From Beroe ovata (Eukaryota > Ctenophora > Nuda > Beroida > Beroidae), in contig CAMPET010000061.1 in the NCBI GenBank assembly GCA_946803715.1, positions 24,369-56,490 on the forward strand: a stretch of DNA of 32,122 nt, given 5' to 3'. Within the stretch, counting starts at the first letter, position 1. Each line of letters opens with the position of its first letter. This document shows, piece by piece, positions 30,945 to 32,122 of the stretch. The position numbers were made by a program, and so were the translations under genes. The notes under the pieces were generated by a model. That model saw nothing but the letters and a program-made list of their open reading frames with translations. It made no database searches and had not been told where the DNA came from.

Positions 30945-31420
30945 CACTATAATTACTTTAATTGGCCAATTAACTTATTAGGTGGTAATAGATGAACAAA
31001 ATTATCGACTTTAAAACAAAGAGTTCGTGCAATAGTATCGTATCCCGTCAAAATGAAGCGTCTACATCTCTCATATGTCGAGCTTTGAACGATAATTACT
31101 TTAATTGGCCAATTAACTAATTAGGTGGTGAAGTAGAAAAGAAGTTATTGAGTCTGAATCAATGAATTCGTTCAATGGTATCATATCCCGTTAAAATGAA
31201 ACGTCTACATCTCTCAGTTGTCAAGCTATGCACGATAATTACTCTAATTGGGCAATAAACTTATCAAGTGGTCAAATATGAACAAAGGTATGGAGTCTGA
31301 AACAAAGAGTGGGTGCAATAGTATCATATCCCGTTGAAAAGAAACGTCTAAATCTCTTAGTTTTAGAGATATAGTCGGTAATTACTTTAATTGGCCAATT
31401 AACCAATTAGGATATCAATT
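30945..31420. repeat. 143-bp tandem repeat, three full copies and a partial
   Basis: The anchor TAATTACTTTAATTGGCC recurs at 30950, 31093, 31236 and 31379, an exact period of 143 bp. A second shared block, TATCCCGTCAAAATGAAGCG and what follows it, is found in each unit. Copies differ by about 10-20 percent. The array ends in the fourth copy, where the sequence diverges after about 31415. It may be a satellite or the internal subrepeats of a mobile element; no coding region is attached. Confidence 0.93.
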
Positions 31421-31807
31421 GAAAAATTTTTCATATGGCCTAGTGCACGCACCTTGTCCCAAGCTTTCATATGCCGTTTCGATCATGTCTCTATCTTTTA
31501 TAGTTCTCGAGTTTACTCAATTACCGTTTTGGTGGTCGTCGTCGTCGAGTCGGGTAAGGCACTAATTTTTGGAGTTTTTATTATTTTTCGCTATTTTATT
31601 GTGGAAAAACGGCTTGACCGATTTGCATGAAATTTTCAGGGTTCGTTCATATCGACATAGAGACGAGCTGTACAAATTTTCAAGGTGAACAGACTTCATT
31701 AACATGGTTTAATGATGGCGTGAAAATCGCGATTTTGGCGATTTGGTATATTTTTATATATATAGTCAAAAACAATTGAAATTGTTTGGGTTTCGCAGCC
31801 ACTTTGT
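31421..31807. other. Unassigned sequence between the tandem array and the inverted repeat
   Basis: No gene seen. It contains GACCGATTTGCATGAAATTT (31617-31636), a phrase that looks like repeated-element sequence, and a GTCGTCGTCGTCG run at about 31536. Confidence 0.3.
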
Positions 31808-32122
31808 ACCTCTCCTGAAATAAAGAAATAATGTGATAGGAACTCAGTTCCTCGCCCGTCCGTGGCGGTGCCATTTCGTCGCAAGAACTCACCTCGAATA
31901 TAGGAACCTTGCCTTCTGGAAGTTTCACAAGTGGCAAGCTCAAATTGATGATGTAAGGCGTGTTTCAGCCTTTTTTATGATAGAGCCAATGGCAATAACT
32001 AATTGATACCCTTCGAGCATAAGGTTATCAGGGCGAGTTTCTTTCCTGTAACTCCAGCTCACCGCCACGGACGGGCGAGGAACTGAGTTCCTATCACATT
32101 ATTTCTTTATTTCAGGAGAGGT
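31808..32122. repeat. Perfect 63-bp inverted repeat around a 189-bp centre
   Basis: Arm 31808-31870 (starting ACCTCTCCTGAAATAAAGAA) and arm 32060-32122 are exact reverse complements. The window ends precisely where the second arm ends, so the full arm length is unknown. The centre (31871-32059) is not coding in any convincing way. It could be a foldback or MITE-type element with long terminal inverted repeats, or an assembly artefact. Confidence 0.9.

Noticed and set aside
31680-31943. Minus-strand ORF containing MSLPLVKLPEGKVPIFE
   Set aside because: It overlaps one arm of the inverted repeat and repeat-like sequence; no supporting exons, so it is probably chance.

Overview
The window is nuclear DNA from an animal. 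Every gene I can reconstruct is broken by short GT-AG introns, mostly 70-300 bp, whose phases match across the junctions, and the recognisable proteins are animal families: SPIN90/NCKIPSD, ATXN7L3 (Sgf11), a galactose 3-O-sulfotransferase, rabenosyn-5 and a secreted beta-gamma crystallin. The dense gene packing, small introns and calcium-site-bearing crystallin fit an early-branching animal such as a sponge, but I cannot prove the phylum. Exon boundaries below were read by hand from splice signals, frame and family resemblance.

Layout. (1) 440-5268, plus strand: an eight-exon gene for an unrecognised protein of about 735 residues with repeated Phe-Lys-x-Lys motifs. (2) 5748-11851, minus: a SPIN90-like actin regulator with two N-terminal SH3 domains, a long disordered middle and the SPIN90/Ldb17 leucine-rich domain; it converges on gene 1. 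(3) 13095-15652, minus: ATXN7L3, a SAGA deubiquitinase-module subunit, with an apparent 5-nt loss inside its zinc-finger exon. (4) 16358-17213, minus: a two-exon gene for about 102 residues, unrecognised. (5) 17701-19197, minus: a complete five-exon Gal3ST-type sulfotransferase. (6) 19198-20498: a gene-free stretch with a GC-rich patch. (7) 20499-23713, minus: complete rabenosyn-5 (11 exons). (8) 24029-25558, minus: a single-coding-exon gene for 509 residues with a 13-residue repeat, unrecognised. (9) 25855 to about 30940, minus: a gene of at least 13 exons, probably running off or starting near the right side, unrecognised; a plus-strand beta-gamma crystallin gene (29121-29769) lies inside one of its introns. 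(10) 30945-32122: repeat-rich DNA with a 143-bp tandem array and a perfect 63-bp inverted repeat ending at the window edge.

Apart from genes 1 and the crystallin, the genes lie head to tail on the minus strand. They do not form one pathway: they are housekeeping trafficking, chromatin and cytoskeleton genes plus a Golgi enzyme and a secreted protein. The less ordinary signals are a 54-bp intronic hairpin in ATXN7L3, the tandem SH3 layout in SPIN90, the ATXN7L3 frame break, the nested crystallin gene, and several minisatellites in introns. No RNA gene, CRISPR array or intact transposon coding region was recognised.
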